Assembly (NCBI GenBank): GCA_018969975.1
Contig: JAGWXI010000013.1
Location: 1-44,798, forward strand
Direction of reading: 5' to 3'
Length of the DNA: 44,798 nucleotides
Source: Burkholderiales bacterium
GTDB lineage: Bacteria > Pseudomonadota > Gammaproteobacteria > Burkholderiales > Burkholderiaceae_C
The notes under the pieces are model-generated. The model was not told the DNA's origin, did not search any database, and saw only the letters and a program-made list of their open reading frames with translations. Made by a program: the position numbers and the translations under genes. This document shows, piece by piece, positions 25,834 to 35,014 of this stretch. How positions within the stretch are numbered: the first letter of the stretch is position 1; the number at the start of each line of letters is the position of its first letter.

Positions 25834-26595
25834 TTATTTGATATCTTTCCAGTACGACGCATTCAAGCGCCAAGCAATCACCATAAAGCAACCAAGGAAG
25901 AGTAAAACCCAAACGCCTAAACGAACGCGGGTGTTTTGGGCTGGTTCACCCATCCATTGCAAGTAACCCACCAAATCACCAATAGCTTGGTCGTATTCCA
26001 AGGGGCTGATAGTGCCTGGAGTCACTATTTCCCAAGATTTGAAAACTTTGGCGGCATGGCCACCATGGCCTTCGTGTTCTTCGAAGATAGGCTTGCGAAC
26101 ACCTTGCATTTCCCACAACACGTGTGGCATACCGACATTCGGGAAAGCCAAGTTATTCCATCCCGTGGCTTTGGTCTCGTCTCGGTAGAAGGTGCGCATG
26201 TAGGTGTAGAGATAGTCGGCACCTGTTCCACCAGAGCCTGAGCGAGAGCGCGCAATCAGGGTGAGATCCGGAGGCGTTGCACCAAACCATTCTTTGGCAA
26301 GCTTTGGATCTATGTTGGACTTCATGGTGTCACCGACTTTTTCAGTGGTGAACAACAGGTTGTCTTTGATTTGCTGTTCGGTTAAACCAATATCCGTCAA
26401 ACGGTTGTAACGCATGAAAGCAGCAGAGTGGCAATTCAAACAGTGGTTGACAAACAATTTGGCACCGTGCTGCAAGGCAGCAAGGTCGTTGGTTTTATTG
26501 GGCGCTTTGTCCCAGGCGATGCTATCGCCTCCTGAGGCTTGTACACCTGCCACTACACCGAATGCCAAGACGAGGCTGAGGAGAATTTTTTTCAT
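25834..26595 (-). CDS. petC: cytochrome c1 of the bc1 complex
   Basis: Periplasm-facing c-type haem subunit that passes electrons from the Rieske protein to cytochrome c. The 253-aa precursor has a signal peptide (MKKILLSLVLAFGVVAGVQA). The haem-binding CLNCH lies in LFVNHCLNCHSAAFMRYNRL, a distal Met in NVGMPHVLWEMQG may be the sixth ligand, and a C-terminal membrane anchor is LGVWVLLFLGCFMVIAWRL. It is the last gene of petABC, 23 bp after petB, and is followed by a clear terminator. Confidence 0.96.
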   Translation of the reverse strand: MKKILLSLVLAFGVVAGVQASGGDSIAWDKAPNKTNDLAALQHGAKLFVNHCLNCHSAAFMRYNRLTDIGLTEQQIKDNLLFTTEKVGDTMKSNIDPKLAKEWFGATPPDLTLIARSRSGSGGTGADYLYTYMRTFYRDETKATGWNNLAFPNVGMPHVLWEMQGVRKPIFEEHEGHGGHAAKVFKSWEIVTPGTISPLEYDQAIGDLVGYLQWMGEPAQNTRVRLGVWVLLFLGCFMVIAWRLNASYWKDIK

Positions 26596-26618
26596 AGTAA
26601 GTCTGCTCCGTCCATTCT

Positions 26619-28028
26619 TCAGTGAGGCGTGAAAGTTACGCGATCAGGCACTGGCTTGGTGTCACCCATCGTGCTCCACCAAGGCATCAACAGAAAGAAG
26701 CCGAAATAGAACAAAGTACCCACTTGGGACACACGCTCGCCAATGGGTGAGGGCGGTTGCGTTCCAAGGTACGCCAAAACTACAAAGTTAATCACGAAGA
26801 TGCCGTAGAGGTATTTATGCCAATCAGGACGGTAACGAATAGATTTCACTGCGCAGTTGTCTAACCAAGGCAAGAAGAAAAGAATGATGACCGCGCCACC
26901 CATTACCAATACGCCCCAAAATTTTGCGTCGATGGAAAGCATCAAGACAGAAAGAACAACAGATGCTCCCACTACCGCACCTTTGGCCATTTGAGGTAGT
27001 TGGGTACGCACCGCGCCAAAGTACGCGCCAGCCAATACGCATGCGATCAAGGCGTACATCATTTCGCTGGTGATAGCACGCAACATCGAATAGAAAGGTG
27101 TGAAGTACCAAACAGGTGCAATGTGCAAAGGCGTCTTCAACGGGTCGGCTGGAATGAAGTTGTTGTACTCCAAGAAGTAACCACCAAACTCGGGCGCAAA
27201 GAAAATAATCGCGCTAAACACCAATAAGAAACCCGTCACGCCCATGATGTCGTGCACAGAATAGTAGGGGTGGAAGGGAATGCCGTCGAGTGGATGACCG
27301 TTGGCGTCTTTGGGCGCATGAGGGCCTTTGATTTCCACTCCGTCGGGGTTGTTAGATCCGACTTCATGCAAAGCAATGATATGCGCAACAACCAAACCGA
27401 GCAGAACCAAAGGCACTGCTATGACGTGAAAACTGAAGAAGCGGTTAAGGGTTGCGTCGCTCACCACATAGTCACCGCGGATCAACAACGCCAAATCAGG
27501 GCCGATGAAAGGAATGGCAGCAAACAGGTTCACGATAACCTGCGCGCCCCAATAAGACATTTGGCCCCAAGGTAATAAGTACCCCATGAAGGCTTCAGCC
27601 ATCAAGCACAAGAAAATAGCGCAACCGAAGATCCAAACCAATTCGCGGGGTTTACGGTAAGAGCCATAAATTAGGCCGCGGAACATGTGTAGATAGACGA
27701 CGATAAAAAACGCTGAAGCGCCTGTGGAGTGCATGTAGCGGATCAACCACCCCCAAGGCACATCACGCATGATGTATTCGACAGACGCAAAGGCTAGCGC
27801 AGCATCAGGCTTGTAATGCATTACCAAGAAGATGCCGGTGACGATTTGGATGACCAAAACTAATAAAGCCAGGGAACCAAAGAAATACCAAAAATTGAAA
27901 TTTTTGGGTGCGTAGTACTCAGACAAGTGCTCTTTGTAGAGCTTGGAAGCAGGGAATCGGTTGTCTACCCAATTGAGCAGTTTGTCTGCCACGGGTGCGT
28001 CAGAAGAGATTTCTTTGAAGTTAGCCAT
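26619..28028 (-). CDS. petB: cytochrome b of the bc1 complex
   Basis: The membrane subunit carrying haems bL and bH and both quinone sites. The 469-aa protein has haem-ligand histidines H100 and H114 in helix B and H201 and H216 in helix D. The Qo-site motif reads PVWY (305-308), the variant found in many beta- and gammaproteobacteria in place of PEWY. Eight or more membrane helices are apparent, and the C-terminal extension contains extra hydrophobic segments. It lies 14 bp after petA. Confidence 0.97.
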   Translation of the reverse strand: MANFKEISSDAPVADKLLNWVDNRFPASKLYKEHLSEYYAPKNFNFWYFFGSLALLVLVIQIVTGIFLVMHYKPDAALAFASVEYIMRDVPWGWLIRYMHSTGASAFFIVVYLHMFRGLIYGSYRKPRELVWIFGCAIFLCLMAEAFMGYLLPWGQMSYWGAQVIVNLFAAIPFIGPDLALLIRGDYVVSDATLNRFFSFHVIAVPLVLLGLVVAHIIALHEVGSNNPDGVEIKGPHAPKDANGHPLDGIPFHPYYSVHDIMGVTGFLLVFSAIIFFAPEFGGYFLEYNNFIPADPLKTPLHIAPVWYFTPFYSMLRAITSEMMYALIACVLAGAYFGAVRTQLPQMAKGAVVGASVVLSVLMLSIDAKFWGVLVMGGAVIILFFLPWLDNCAVKSIRYRPDWHKYLYGIFVINFVVLAYLGTQPPSPIGERVSQVGTLFYFGFFLLMPWWSTMGDTKPVPDRVTFTPH

Positions 28029-28042
28029 GGTGTTTGGTCCGA

Positions 28043-28642
28043 TCAGGCTTTTTTGTCTTCACCAATCAACAACTTGGTGTCTGAGAGGTACATGTGGGGA
28101 GGAATTTCTAAGTTGTCGGGTGCGGGCTTGTTTTTGTAGACACGTCCGGCCATGTCGAAGGTGGAGCCATGGCAAGGGCACAAAAAACCGCCATTCCAGT
28201 CGTCAGGCAGAGAGGGTTGCGCGCCAGTTTGGAATTTATCGGAAGGCGAGCAACCCAAGTGCGTACAAATACCGACCGCAACAAATATTTCAGGCTTGAT
28301 GGAACGCGCTTGGTTCAGGGCGTAAGCGGGGGTGAGTTCGCTGGGTTTGCGTTCGGAGTTGGGGTCGGCAAGTTGGGGTTCGATTTTTTTCAAGGAATCC
28401 AGTTGATCTGGAGTGCGCTTGACGATCCACACCGGCTTGCCACGCCATTCAACGGTCATTTTTTCACCGGGGGCCAGAGCGGAGATATCCACCTCAACCG
28501 CTGCGCCAGCAGCTTTGGCTTTTTCAGAAGGCTGGAAAGTACTCACAAAAGGAACTGCGACGGCTACGCCGCCCACAGCGCCAGCACAAGTGGAAGCGAT
28601 CAGCCACGTGCGTTTACTGCTATCTACTGGGGTGTCACTCAT
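28043..28642 (-). CDS. petA: ubiquinol-cytochrome c reductase Rieske iron-sulfur subunit
   Basis: The 2Fe-2S protein that takes the first electron from ubiquinol. The 199-aa product from the ATG at 28642 has an N-terminal membrane segment (STCAGAVGGVAVAVPFV) preceded by KRTW, a Tat-like signal. The cluster motifs are CTHLGC and CPCHGS. The start is fixed by GAGGAATTTC directly upstream; the frame is open 72 bp further but the promoter lies there. It is the first gene of petABC. Confidence 0.97.
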   Translation of the reverse strand: MSDTPVDSSKRTWLIASTCAGAVGGVAVAVPFVSTFQPSEKAKAAGAAVEVDISALAPGEKMTVEWRGKPVWIVKRTPDQLDSLKKIEPQLADPNSERKPSELTPAYALNQARSIKPEIFVAVGICTHLGCSPSDKFQTGAQPSLPDDWNGGFLCPCHGSTFDMAGRVYKNKPAPDNLEIPPHMYLSDTKLLIGEDKKA

Positions 28643-28684
28643 GAAATTCCTCGTGGAATGGGCCACTAATTGGGTAAGCCCACT

Positions 28685-28714
28685 ATTGTATCCGAGCGGG
28701 AAAACCCGTATCAA
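28685..28714 (-). promoter_or_regulatory. sigma70-type promoter of petABC
   Basis: Minus-strand TTGATA (28709-28714) and TACAAT (28685-28690) are separated by 18 bp, each with one mismatch to consensus. The -35 box overlaps the pdxA stop codon. The predicted leader is about 36 nt. This uncouples petABC from the upstream genes. Confidence 0.65.
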
Positions 28715-29721
28715 GCCCCAAGGCCAAGGCCAGATAGCTTTTGAGCTTGTGCAATTGCTTGTAGCAAACTCGATGGGTCTGCCGCTGCCTTGCCCGCTAA
28801 GTCAAAGGCGGTGCCGTGGTCTGGGCTAGTGCGCACAAAGGGTAGGCCGAGGGTAATGTTGACCCCCTGCTCCACGCCTAAATATTTAACAGGAATCAGC
28901 CCTTGGTCGTGGTACATGGCCACCACCACATCAAAAGCACCGGGTTGTCCGCGCTCGGCACGCGCGCGCATAAAAACGGTATCGGGCGACCAAGGCCCGC
29001 TGACTGTCATTCCCTCAGATCGTGCAAGTTCAATTGCCGGAGCAATGATGTCGATCTCTTCGCGCCCCATCAATCCACCCTCCCCTGCATGGGGATTTAG
29101 TCCAGCTACCGCCAGATGGGGCGCGCGCCCTGTTGAGGCCAATTCGGCGCGATGGGTAACCCGCAATGTCTCCACAATGTTGGTTGTGGTGATGGACTCA
29201 ATTGCTTGGCGCAAAGCTTGGTGGATAGTGACCAAAACGGTTTTTAGCTCTGAATTGGCCAGCATCATGCGCACAGGTAATTCATGGGTTGGAATACGGA
29301 GATGTTTCGCCGCTAAGGCCTGCAACATTTCGGTATGCCCAGGGAACTCGACTCCCGCCCGCGATAAAGCCTCTTTGTGCAAGGGCGCTGTCACGATGGC
29401 ACAGACGTGGCCTTGCAACGCCGCTTGGGCCGCCCATGTAATGCAGTCGGCTGCCAGCCTTCCCGCGACAGAGCTGATCTGTCCAAACTCGGGAAGTTCT
29501 TCGGGTTCTAGTGGGTGTCCTACTTGATGCAACGCAAACTCTGCTGGCAGGGGTTTGGAAACCACCACTTGCCACGCCCTTTGCATGACGGCTTTATCCC
29601 CTACCACGATGCAGTTACGAAACATCTCGGGCGCTTGGCAAAAAGCCCTGACGATAATTTCAGGGCCTATACCCGCCGCGTCTCCAATGGTGATGGCGAT
29701 GGGATTGTTCTCAGCAGTCAT
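28711..29721 (-). CDS. pdxA: 4-hydroxythreonine-4-phosphate dehydrogenase
   Basis: PdxA oxidises 4-phosphohydroxy-threonine in the deoxyxylulose 5-phosphate-dependent vitamin B6 route. The 336-aa protein opens with PIAITIGDAAGIGPEIIVRAF and has the metal ligands in HTEMLQALA, GLNPHAGEGG and VVAMYHDQGLIPVKYL. Other family segments are GLPFVRTSPDHGTAFD. Length is normal. It lies 21 bp after the NIF3-like gene in the same direction. Confidence 0.95.
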   Translation of the reverse strand: MTAENNPIAITIGDAAGIGPEIIVRAFCQAPEMFRNCIVVGDKAVMQRAWQVVVSKPLPAEFALHQVGHPLEPEELPEFGQISSVAGRLAADCITWAAQAALQGHVCAIVTAPLHKEALSRAGVEFPGHTEMLQALAAKHLRIPTHELPVRMMLANSELKTVLVTIHQALRQAIESITTTNIVETLRVTHRAELASTGRAPHLAVAGLNPHAGEGGLMGREEIDIIAPAIELARSEGMTVSGPWSPDTVFMRARAERGQPGAFDVVVAMYHDQGLIPVKYLGVEQGVNITLGLPFVRTSPDHGTAFDLAGKAAADPSSLLQAIAQAQKLSGLGLGA

Positions 29722-29742
29722 AGTCAGGTCGCCTGCAAGGAT

Positions 29743-30513
29743 TTAAGCAGGGTTGTCAATATCTATGAACTGGTGCGTCAAGCCCAGCTTTTCAGCCACA
29801 TGGGCCGCAACCGCTGGCGCCCCGTAACGCTCGGTTGCATGGTGTCCACAGGCCAAAAAGGCAACGCCTGTTTCACGTGCCAAATGCGCCTGGGGTTCTG
29901 AGATTTCACCCGTGATGAAAGCATCAGCCCCAGCTGCGATGGCATCTTCAAAATACCCTTGTGCGCCACCTGAGCACCAGGCAATTTTTTGCAGAGGCTG
30001 TGCTTTAGAGCTCACTACAGTTGGTTCCCGTCCCAGAGTTTGACGAATGAGGCTTGCCAAAACTTCCGCGCTTTGAAAAACTTGGCCGTCTTTGCGTTGG
30101 CCCATATGGCCTAGCTTTTGATCGCCAAAGTGGCTCTGCACATCCAAGCCCCACAGCTTGGCGAGCTGGGCGTTGTTGCCCAACTCGGGATGGGCGTCTA
30201 GTGGTAGGTGGTAAGCAATCAAATTGATGTTGTGCTGCAACAAACGTTGTAGCCGCTGTTTCATCCAACCCGTTATCGTGGCGCTTTGACCGCGCCAAAA
30301 TAACCCATGATGCACAACAATTGCGTCGGCGTTGGCTTCAATTGCCGCGTCAATGAGGGCAAGACTCGCTGTTACGCCCGAGACGATATGGCCTATGCGC
30401 TCGCGGCCTTCAACTTGCAAACCATTGGGGCCATAGTCTTTAAAGTTCTCAGGCAGAAGCAATCCATCCAAGGTACTGACCAATTCAACACGGCTAATCT
30501 TGGTGCTGGTCAC
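29743..30513 (-). CDS. NIF3-like dinuclear metal centre protein
   Basis: A member of the NIF3/YbgI/DUF34 family, hexameric proteins with two metal ions per subunit and no settled enzyme activity. The 256-aa protein has the metal-binding VVHHGLFWRG and HATERYGAPAVAAHVAEKLG, and the ITGEISEPQAHLARETGVAFLACGHH segment, in the usual order. Length matches the short bacterial form. It lies 2 bp from the DegS-like protease gene, indicating an operon. Confidence 0.92.
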   Translation of the reverse strand: MTSTKISRVELVSTLDGLLLPENFKDYGPNGLQVEGRERIGHIVSGVTASLALIDAAIEANADAIVVHHGLFWRGQSATITGWMKQRLQRLLQHNINLIAYHLPLDAHPELGNNAQLAKLWGLDVQSHFGDQKLGHMGQRKDGQVFQSAEVLASLIRQTLGREPTVVSSKAQPLQKIAWCSGGAQGYFEDAIAAGADAFITGEISEPQAHLARETGVAFLACGHHATERYGAPAVAAHVAEKLGLTHQFIDIDNPA

Positions 30514-30515
30514 GG

Positions 30516-31658
30516 CTAGGGCTTGATTAATTTCGGCGCAGGCCGCTGGGCTGGCGTGACTTCCAATGACATATCACTATTGCGCCGCTTGATTCGCATC
30601 TTGACAGAAGTGCCGGGCGTTTGGGCAGCGATTAGCGTTAGTAGCTCACTCACGTTTCGAACATCTTTCTCGCCTACCGCCAACAAGACATCGCCAGGCT
30701 TCAAACCCGCCTTGTAAGCTGGACCATTTTGCAAAACCCCCGTGATGATGACGCCTTCTGTTTGTTTGATTCCAAAAGTCTCGGCCAAGTCAGCATTCAA
30801 CTCGACGGGTTCCACCCCAATCCATCCGCGCGTGACTTGACCGTCTCGCACAAGTCCCTCAAGCACCTGACGCGCAGTGTTGACAGGTATAGCGAATCCA
30901 ATTCCCATATTGCCACCTGAGCGTGAATAAATTGCTGTGTTGATGCCCAATAAACTTCCGTTCACATCGACCAAAGCGCCTCCTGAATTGCCGGGGTTGA
31001 TAGCTGCATCGGTCTGGATAAAGTTCTCAAACGTGTTGATGCCCAGTTGGTTACGCCCCAAGGCTGAAATAATGCCCCCCGTTACTGTTTGCCCCACTCC
31101 AAACGGGTTTCCAATTGCCAAAACTTTGTCCCCAACTTGCACTGTGTCGGAATTACCCATCGCAATGACGGGTAAACGGTCTAAAGTTATTCGTAAAACA
31201 GCCAGGTCTGTGTCTGGGTCCGTACCAATGACTTTGGCGCTTGCTCGGCGGCTATCGCTCAAAGTCACTTCTATTTCTTGTGCACCCTCCACCACATGGT
31301 TGTTGGTCAATATGTAGCCCTCTGGACTAACAATCACGCCACTGCCCAAACCCATTTGGGGATTGTTATCTTGACGATCCCCATAAAAAAACCTGAACCA
31401 GGGGTCGTTAGCCAGTGGATGCGCAGTTCGTGCTTGGGTTGTGGCGATACTGACCACTGCTGGGGCTGCACTTTTGGCAGCGGGGCTCATGCTCCCAGGC
31501 ATAACAGCGCCAACCGTGGTCGATGGCGCCTCTAACAATGTCATGGCACCGGTTGCAGGACGTCGGTTTAACCATTCAGGTTTTAAAGTGGTGATCACAA
31601 ACCATACCGCCAACAATACGGTGACGATCTGAGAAAAAAGCAACCAATATCGTTTCAT
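30516..31658 (-). CDS. DegS/DegQ-like periplasmic serine protease
   Basis: An S1C (HtrA-type) protease with a single PDZ domain and an N-terminal membrane anchor, as in DegS and AlgW, which sense envelope stress. The 380-aa product has the anchor at about 5-25 (WLLFSQIVTVLLAVWFV), catalytic His121 (TNNHVVEG), Asp151 (DTDLAVLRI) and Ser225 (GNSGGALV), and a PDZ domain near 285-370 (YKAGLKPGDVLLAV). I prefer ATG 31658, which has AGAGG upstream, over TTG 31679. It lies just downstream of tatC. Confidence 0.92.
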   Translation of the reverse strand: MKRYWLLFSQIVTVLLAVWFVITTLKPEWLNRRPATGAMTLLEAPSTTVGAVMPGSMSPAAKSAAPAVVSIATTQARTAHPLANDPWFRFFYGDRQDNNPQMGLGSGVIVSPEGYILTNNHVVEGAQEIEVTLSDSRRASAKVIGTDPDTDLAVLRITLDRLPVIAMGNSDTVQVGDKVLAIGNPFGVGQTVTGGIISALGRNQLGINTFENFIQTDAAINPGNSGGALVDVNGSLLGINTAIYSRSGGNMGIGFAIPVNTARQVLEGLVRDGQVTRGWIGVEPVELNADLAETFGIKQTEGVIITGVLQNGPAYKAGLKPGDVLLAVGEKDVRNVSELLTLIAAQTPGTSVKMRIKRRNSDMSLEVTPAQRPAPKLIKP

Positions 31659-31684
31659 AGAAATTTGCCTCTGGCGCAAAACGA

Positions 31685-32479
31685 CTATGGCGTTTTGCCT
31701 GGCGTTTCGGGTTGCGCATCAGGCGCTTGGGTATGTTTGATAAACAATTGCGCGGCCCAAATACCCACTTCATAAAGAATACACATAGGAATCGCTAGCG
31801 CCAACTGCGACACCACATCCGGCGGCGTTATGACCGCTGCTATGACAAAAGCCACCACAATGAAATAAGAGCGAAATTCTCTGAGCTTTTGAATAGAGAC
31901 CATATTCAACCGCGCCAGCACAATCACCACAATTGGAACTTCAAAAGCCATGCCAAACGCGATAAACATCGTGATGACAAACCCCAAATAGGCTTCAATA
32001 TCTGGTGCGGCCGTAATGCTCTTGGGCGCAAAGCTTTGAATAAAGCTAAACACTTGCCCAAAAACAAAGAAATAACAAAACGCGACACCAATAAAAAATA
32101 ACAAGGTGCTTGACACCACCAAAGGCAAGACCAGTTTTTTTTCATGCGAATACAAACCGGGGGCAACAAATGCCCACATTTGGTAGAGCACCACTGGCAA
32201 GGCCAACAGAAAAGACGTCATCAATAAAATTTTGAGCGGCACCAAAAAGGGAGAAATAACCGAGGTGGCAATCAGGGTCGCACCCGAGGGCAATTGCGCT
32301 ACCAAAGGTGCAGCCAAAATGTCATAGAGCGCAGCAGGTCCGGGATAAACAGACAAAGCCACAGCCGCAACTCCAATGGCTATACAAGCCCTGACCAAAC
32401 GGTCGCGCAGTTCAACCAGGTGTTGGACGAAGGGTTGCTCGCTTCCAGCGAGCTCGTCTTTGGGGGTGCTATCAGACAT
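31685..32479 (-). CDS. tatC: Sec-independent translocase subunit TatC
   Basis: TatC recognises twin-arginine signal peptides in the inner membrane. The 264-aa protein begins with a cytoplasmic segment containing [20 protein letters not shown] and has six membrane segments, with the conserved [11 protein letters not shown] loop and the helix [11 protein letters not shown] region. The start overlaps tatB by 8 bp. A likely client in this window is the Rieske protein PetA. Confidence 0.97.
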   Translation of the reverse strand: MSDSTPKDELAGSEQPFVQHLVELRDRLVRACIAIGVAAVALSVYPGPAALYDILAAPLVAQLPSGATLIATSVISPFLVPLKILLMTSFLLALPVVLYQMWAFVAPGLYSHEKKLVLPLVVSSTLLFFIGVAFCYFFVFGQVFSFIQSFAPKSITAAPDIEAYLGFVITMFIAFGMAFEVPIVVIVLARLNMVSIQKLREFRSYFIVVAFVIAAVITPPDVVSQLALAIPMCILYEVGIWAAQLFIKHTQAPDAQPETPGKTP

Positions 32480-32945
32480 TGGGTTTTACGCCGGGCCGAA
32501 ACCTTGCAACGCGAGCAGCGCCAGACAAAGCTTTGGTACGCACACCCATACGGGCCTTGTACCAATGGGGCGTTGTTCCGCGTTTAAGGCGCCATTTTTT
32601 TTGAGGGTTTTGGTACTGTGGAACCGGTGTCGTCACATTGGCAGCCCAACTATCACCAGTTAGTTGGGCGGTTGTATCAGCCCATTCTTTTTCAAATTCA
32701 TTGCTAGAGGTTTGCACCGAGTTTTGAACTTCTTGGGCAGCACTCTCGACGCTGTCCTTCATTTTTTTAAGCTCTTCCAAATCCATGGAGCGATTGACTT
32801 CCGCTTTGACATCAGAGACGTAACGTTGGGCTTTGCCAATAAAGGCCCCCAACATGCGGGCCAAGCCTGGCAATTTTTCGGGCCCTATGACGACCAATGC
32901 CACGGCACCAATCAGTGCCATTTTGGAAATACCAAGATCAATCAC
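32472..32945 (-). CDS. tatB: Sec-independent translocase subunit TatB
   Basis: TatB forms the twin-arginine signal receptor with TatC. The 157-aa protein has the N-terminal membrane helix and amphipathic hinge [20 protein letters not shown] followed by [13 protein letters not shown], then a long amphipathic helix and a charged, variable C-terminus with many Lys/Arg. Length is normal for TatB. It lies 20 bp after tatA. Confidence 0.96.
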   Translation of the reverse strand: MIDLGISKMALIGAVALVVIGPEKLPGLARMLGAFIGKAQRYVSDVKAEVNRSMDLEELKKMKDSVESAAQEVQNSVQTSSNEFEKEWADTTAQLTGDSWAANVTTPVPQYQNPQKKWRLKRGTTPHWYKARMGVRTKALSGAARVARFRPGVKPNV

Positions 32946-32965
32946 AGTGTGCGATCACACAGGTC

Positions 32966-33211
32966 TTAAGACTTGTGTTTGACTTCTACGTCAATGGTGT
33001 TTTTTTCAGATGCCGTTGCGGTGCCACCTACAGCGGGAGCAGGTGCGGCTGGTTTTTCTTCAGCAGTTGCGCTGCCATCTTTCATGCCGTCTTTAAAACC
33101 TTTGACGGCACCTCCAAGGTCTGAACCCAAGTTACGCAACTTCTTGGTACCAAAAACCAACAGCACGATCACAAGCACAATTAACCAGTGCCAAAGAGAA
33201 AACGAACCCAT
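32966..33211 (-). CDS. tatA: Sec-independent translocase subunit TatA
   Basis: TatA oligomerises to form the passage for folded Tat substrates. The 81-aa protein has [20 protein letters not shown] followed by the [21 protein letters not shown] hinge and amphipathic helix, both diagnostic. A polar tail follows. AGGAGTTTCTT precedes the ATG. It follows hinT by 31 bp, in the order hisI-hisE-hinT-tatABC that is standard for this group. Confidence 0.97.
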   Translation of the reverse strand: MGSFSLWHWLIVLVIVLLVFGTKKLRNLGSDLGGAVKGFKDGMKDGSATAEEKPAAPAPAVGGTATASEKNTIDVEVKHKS

Positions 33212-33242
33212 AAGAAACTCCTAACAATTGGGCAGATTCTAA

Positions 33243-33599
33243 TCAGCCACGCAACCAAGGCCGCGGACCACCCATAACATGCCAATGTAAGTGGTGCACC
33301 TCTTGCCCACCTTCCTTGCCAGTATTGGTCACAATCCGAAACCCGCCCTCTGGGTAAGGTCTTGCGCCTTCTTGCAAGGCTAACTTGGGCGCCAAACCCA
33401 TCATGCGACCGATAAGCGCTTCATGCTCAGCTCCAATGTGCGCCAGTGAGGGGATATGTATTTTGGGGATCATCAAAAAATGCACGGGCGCCCATGGGTT
33501 GATATCGTGGAAGGCGAAGATCTCATCGTCTTCGTACACCTTGCGCGAGGGTATCTGCCCCGCAATGATTTTGCAAAAAATGCAGTTCGCGTCTTGCAT
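33243..33599 (-). CDS. histidine triad (HinT-like) nucleotide-binding protein
   Basis: A small purine nucleotide phosphoramidase of the HIT family. The 118-aa product has the N-terminal CIFCKIIAGQIPSRKVYEDDE, the HFLMIPKIHI segment and the C-terminal triad HHLHWHVMGG (His103, His105, His107). The ATG at 33599 gives the usual length; an upstream ATG at 33614 would add MLRIS and overlap hisE. The hisE stop ends at 33601. Confidence 0.93.
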   Translation of the reverse strand: MQDANCIFCKIIAGQIPSRKVYEDDEIFAFHDINPWAPVHFLMIPKIHIPSLAHIGAEHEALIGRMMGLAPKLALQEGARPYPEGGFRIVTNTGKEGGQEVHHLHWHVMGGPRPWLRG

Positions 33600-33600
33600 A

Positions 33601-33984
33601 CTAATCCTCAGCATCCTCTCTTTGTTGCGCTTTGCGCAGGGCTTTTTCTTCTAATCCGCTCAAGCCCTCGCGGCGGGCGAGTTCGTTCACCACGTCAGCT
33701 GGCGTCATACCGTAGTGTGCCAATGCAATCATGCTGTGGAACCACAGGTCTGCCACCTCATTGACCAGCTTGGCACGGTGGCCACCGTTGTCGATATCTT
33801 TAGCGGCCATCACCGTTTCTGTGGCCTCTTCGCCAATTTTTTTCAAAAACGCGTTGGGGCCTTTGTGCAGCAAACGGGCGACATAACTTTTTTCAGGGTC
33901 ACCTCCGTTGGCAGGCTTGCGGGTCTCAATGACGTCGGCAAGACGCATCAAGGTGTCTGAAGTATTGGTTAGGTTCGAACGCAT
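33601..33984 (-). CDS. hisE: phosphoribosyl-ATP pyrophosphatase
   Basis: HisE hydrolyses phosphoribosyl-ATP to phosphoribosyl-AMP, the second step of histidine synthesis. The 127-aa product from the ATG at 33984 has the all-helical MazG-like core: [31 protein letters not shown] and [20 protein letters not shown] with the acidic metal-binding residues (EEATE, EVADLW). The frame extends far upstream as the shadow of hisI. It is a separate gene, not a HisIE fusion, and starts 5 bp after hisI. Confidence 0.95.
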   Translation of the reverse strand: MRSNLTNTSDTLMRLADVIETRKPANGGDPEKSYVARLLHKGPNAFLKKIGEEATETVMAAKDIDNGGHRAKLVNEVADLWFHSMIALAHYGMTPADVVNELARREGLSGLEEKALRKAQQREDAED

Positions 33985-33989
33985 GGTGT

Positions 33990-34379
33990 TCACTTGTAAA
34001 TGGATTCGGGGTCTTTCAGCACGGGCTCGCATGCTTGCCAGGTATCGCCTTCTAGACGTTGGTAAAAGCAACTGTGGCGGCCAGTATGGCAGGCAATGCC
34101 TGGGTCGTGCCCCTCTTGCGTCACCTTGAGCAAAACCACATCGCTGTCGCAGTCGATACGAATGTCGTGCACGGTTTGCATGTGGCCCGACTCTTCGCCC
34201 TTGAACCACAGTTTGTTACGTGAGCGGCTGAAGTAGACCGCCCGCTTTAATTCAGCGGTGAGTTCAAGCGCCTCGCGGTTCATCCACGCAAACATCAGCA
34301 CGTCGCCGGTGGATTGTTCTTGCGCGATAACGGGGACGAGGCCTTTGTCGTCGTATTTGATTTTGTCTAGCCAGTGCAT
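33990..34379 (-). CDS. hisI: phosphoribosyl-AMP cyclohydrolase
   Basis: HisI opens the purine ring of phosphoribosyl-AMP, third step of histidine synthesis. The 129-aa zinc enzyme has [35 protein letters not shown], the [11 protein letters not shown] metal site and [11 protein letters not shown] zinc ligands. The start at 34379 (MHWLDKIKY) has no Shine-Dalgarno; the bases just before it are GATCCCCCC. It is the first his gene after the accessory insertion that separates it from hisF, so its expression needs either read-through or a new promoter. Confidence 0.96.
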   Translation of the reverse strand: MHWLDKIKYDDKGLVPVIAQEQSTGDVLMFAWMNREALELTAELKRAVYFSRSRNKLWFKGEESGHMQTVHDIRIDCDSDVVLLKVTQEGHDPGIACHTGRHSCFYQRLEGDTWQACEPVLKDPESIYK

Positions 34380-34453
34380 GGGGGGATCTTAATGGCTAGG
34401 AAACCTGAGCCTACGTAATCCTCTCAAGCTTTCAAAGCAAATTGCACTTTTGC

Positions 34454-34699
34454 TTAATTAACGCACTTCAAACGTTTACCTGTTTTGAGTTGCGCAACAG
34501 AGGACAGCAAGCGTCTAGAGTTTGCAGGTGTGCGCAAAAGGTAAGCAGTTTCTTCCAATGATTTGAAGTCTTCGAGAGAAAGTACCACGACCGACGGATC
34601 GCCGTTACGGGTAATGATTATGGGTTCATGGTCTTCGCATACGCGTTTCATAACATTCGCAAGATTGGCTCGGGCTTTACAGTAAGTTAATACGTTCAT
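34454..34699 (-). CDS. orphan YefM/Phd-family antitoxin
   Basis: The 81-aa protein closely follows E. coli YefM in outline: N-terminal DNA-binding part LTYCKARANLANVMKRVCEDHEPIIIT, then VVVLSLEDFKSLEETAYLL and RTPANSRRLLSSVAQLKTGK. It normally pairs with the toxin YoeB encoded immediately downstream. The 74 bp between this gene and hisI cannot encode YoeB and I see no remnant. The last residues (RLKCVN) differ from the usual acidic toxin-binding tail. It lies 15 bp after brnA, so it may be co-expressed with the BrnTA module. Confidence 0.88.
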   Translation of the reverse strand: MNVLTYCKARANLANVMKRVCEDHEPIIITRNGDPSVVVLSLEDFKSLEETAYLLRTPANSRRLLSSVAQLKTGKRLKCVN

Positions 34700-34714
34700 G
34701 TTCGGCAGTCCAAT

Positions 34715-35014
34715 TCAAGCGACAACGCGCTTTCGTATTGTCGGGTTGTGAAGCACCGTTAGATGACGCTTCACTTCCTTTCGAAGCGCCGCATTGATTC
34801 TTGACTGATAACCTGCACCTTGCGCTTTGAAGAACTCCAAGATATCTGCATCTAAACGGATAGAGGTAAGAACTTTTGTTGGTGCAGTCTGCGGCCCTCG
34901 TCCACGCTTGAAAACCGGCGCACCCAACATGTCCTCTGTCCATGCTGGATTATCTTGGTCTTCAACCTTAGCCGAGGTTTTCTTTGGCAACTTGGCGGTA
35001 GTAACTGGCTTCAT
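34715..35014 (-). CDS. brnA: BrnA antitoxin
   Basis: Ribbon-helix-helix antitoxin that neutralises BrnT and represses the operon. The 99-aa protein has the family pattern DNPAWTEDMLGAPVFKRGRG followed by PTKVLTSIRLDADILEFFKAQG and YQSRINAALRKEV. It overlaps the brnT 3' end by 47 bp, somewhat longer than usual. AAAGG lies a short distance upstream of the ATG. Confidence 0.88.
   Translation of the reverse strand: MKPVTTAKLPKKTSAKVEDQDNPAWTEDMLGAPVFKRGRGPQTAPTKVLTSIRLDADILEFFKAQGAGYQSRINAALRKEVKRHLTVLHNPTIRKRVVA

Noticed and set aside
34380-34453. Remnant of yoeB after the YefM-like gene
   Set aside because: All frames of the 74 bp were read; nothing resembles YoeB.
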